Below are positions 6,455 to 6,887 of a stretch of DNA of 6,887 bases, piece after piece (the stretch's first letter is position 1; each line of letters starts with the position of its first letter). This DNA comes from CAYZJD01 sp964478455. GTDB lineage: Bacteria; Acidobacteriota; Terriglobia; Bryobacterales; Bryobacteraceae. Made by a program: the position numbers and the translations under genes. The notes beneath the pieces were generated by a model. It was given only the letters and a program-made list of their open reading frames with translations, was not told where the DNA came from and did no database searches. The DNA is taken from the NCBI GenBank assembly GCA_964478455.1, contig CAYZJD010000264.1:1-6887 (forward strand), in the 5' to 3' direction.

Positions 6455-6464
6455 GGTACAGTGG
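6455..6464 (+). promoter_or_regulatory. GGTACAGTGG element, possible -10 region of transporter gene
   Basis: GGTACAGTGG holds the -10-like hexamer TACAGT at 6457-6462, only 8 bases before the ATG at 6471. If it is the -10 box, transcription would begin at or within about two bases of the start codon, giving a leaderless mRNA. No convincing -35 hexamer is visible 16-18 bases upstream. It differs by one base from the element at 4562-4571. Confidence 0.35.
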
Positions 6465-6470
6465 CACGAC

Positions 6471-6887
6471 ATGCCAGGGGCCACCGCCAAGACTCCGCTC
6501 AAGGACCTGTACCAACTGCGTCCGGAGGATGTCGAGCAGCCGCCGCGAACGCTGGCATCGACCCTGCGCAGGATCGGCCCGGGCATGATCCTGGCGGCCT
6601 CGATCGTCGGCTCGGGCGAGCTGATCGCCACGACCACGCTGGGGGCGCAGGCGGGCTACGCCGCGCTGTGGGTGATCCTGCTGAGCTGCTTCATCAAGCC
6701 GGCGGTGCAGGCGGAACTCGGGCGGTACACGATCGCCACCGGCGAGACCGGCCTCGCAGGTTTCGACAAGATGCCCGGCCCGCGCTGGATGGTGAGCTGG
6801 GTGGTGTGGGCCTGGGCGGTGATGGTGCTGATGACGCTGTTCCAGGTGGGCGCGATGTTCGGCGGCGTCAGCCAGGTGATGAACCAG
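6471..6887 (+). CDS. Nramp-superfamily transporter, 5' part only
   Basis: The first 139 residues of an inner-membrane Nramp (SLC11)-related transporter; the gene continues beyond the window. After a 35-residue cytoplasmic N-terminus, GPGMILAASIVGSGELIATT (36-55) is TM1, and GAQAGYAALWVILLSCFIK begins TM2 at 58-76. QAELGRYTIATGETGLAGF is the linker, and a third membrane segment rich in W and V (about 106-130) follows. The overall spacing matches Nramp, including the GP start and the GY-x-LLWV-like TM2. However, the metal-binding DPGN of TM1 is replaced by GSGE (47-50), so ordinary Mn/Fe transport is doubtful. ATG 6471 is chosen for its spacing behind GGTACAGTGG. An in-frame ATG at 6438 (with AGGA 3 bases away) would add 11 residues (MRAVSVVQWHD) and is a real alternative. 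Superfamily call is good; substrate unknown. Confidence 0.85.
   Translation, partial: MPGATAKTPLKDLYQLRPEDVEQPPRTLASTLRRIGPGMILAASIVGSGELIATTTLGAQAGYAALWVILLSCFIKPAVQAELGRYTIATGETGLAGFDKMPGPRWMVSWVVWAWAVMVLMTLFQVGAMFGGVSQVMNQ

Noticed and set aside
6425..6637. 70-codon minus-strand frame overlapping the transporter start
   Set aside because: It is antisense to the Nramp-like gene, has no ribosome site and shows no recognisable domain.

Overview
The window looks like a GC-rich, Gram-negative soil-type bacterium. The best guess is an Acidobacteriota member near Bryobacterales/Solibacter. The reasons are a Tat-exported Gfo/Idh/MocA oxidoreductase, a DUF4440-type lipoprotein, secreted glycosidases, short leaders and TATAAT-like boxes close to start codons. 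This taxonomic call is inference from gene style, not from a marker gene. A run of exactly 100 N shows the sequence is a draft or metagenome scaffold.

Layout, left to right. Bases 1-95 hold no gene I can support. A secreted GH27 alpha-galactosidase (125-1297, +) follows a good TATAAT box. After a 165-base spacer comes a large secreted GH2 enzyme of the exo-beta-D-glucosaminidase type (1463-4063, +). Its stop overlaps the start of a small outer-membrane beta-barrel protein (4053-4489, +). The middle of the barrel gene is lost in the N run, and the gap breaks its apparent frame. Just after the barrel stop lies a short CTCTGCG-type periodic repeat, then a Tat-signal Gfo/Idh/MocA oxidoreductase (4591-5805, +). 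A convergent DUF4440/SnoaL-like lipoprotein gene (5847-6350, -) follows. Divergent from it is the 5' part of an Nramp-superfamily transporter (6471 to window end, +) with a non-canonical first transmembrane helix.

How the genes may work together. The first four genes all read rightward and all encode exported proteins. Two are exo-acting glycosidases, one for alpha-galactosides and one probably for beta-glucosaminides. The barrel sits in the outer membrane and the oxidoreductase is probably periplasmic. This suggests a small locus for trimming galactose- and glucosamine-containing glycans outside the cytoplasm. No SusC/D pair, sugar transporter or regulator lies in the window, so the substrate is unproven. 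The lipoprotein and the Nramp-like gene look like a separate, divergently transcribed pair.

I did not find a clearly new biological system. The points most worth following are the Nramp-like protein lacking the canonical metal ligands, the repaired barrel gene across the gap, the dispersed-type repeat at 4496-4538, and a recurring GGTA(G/C)AGTGG element just upstream of two genes.
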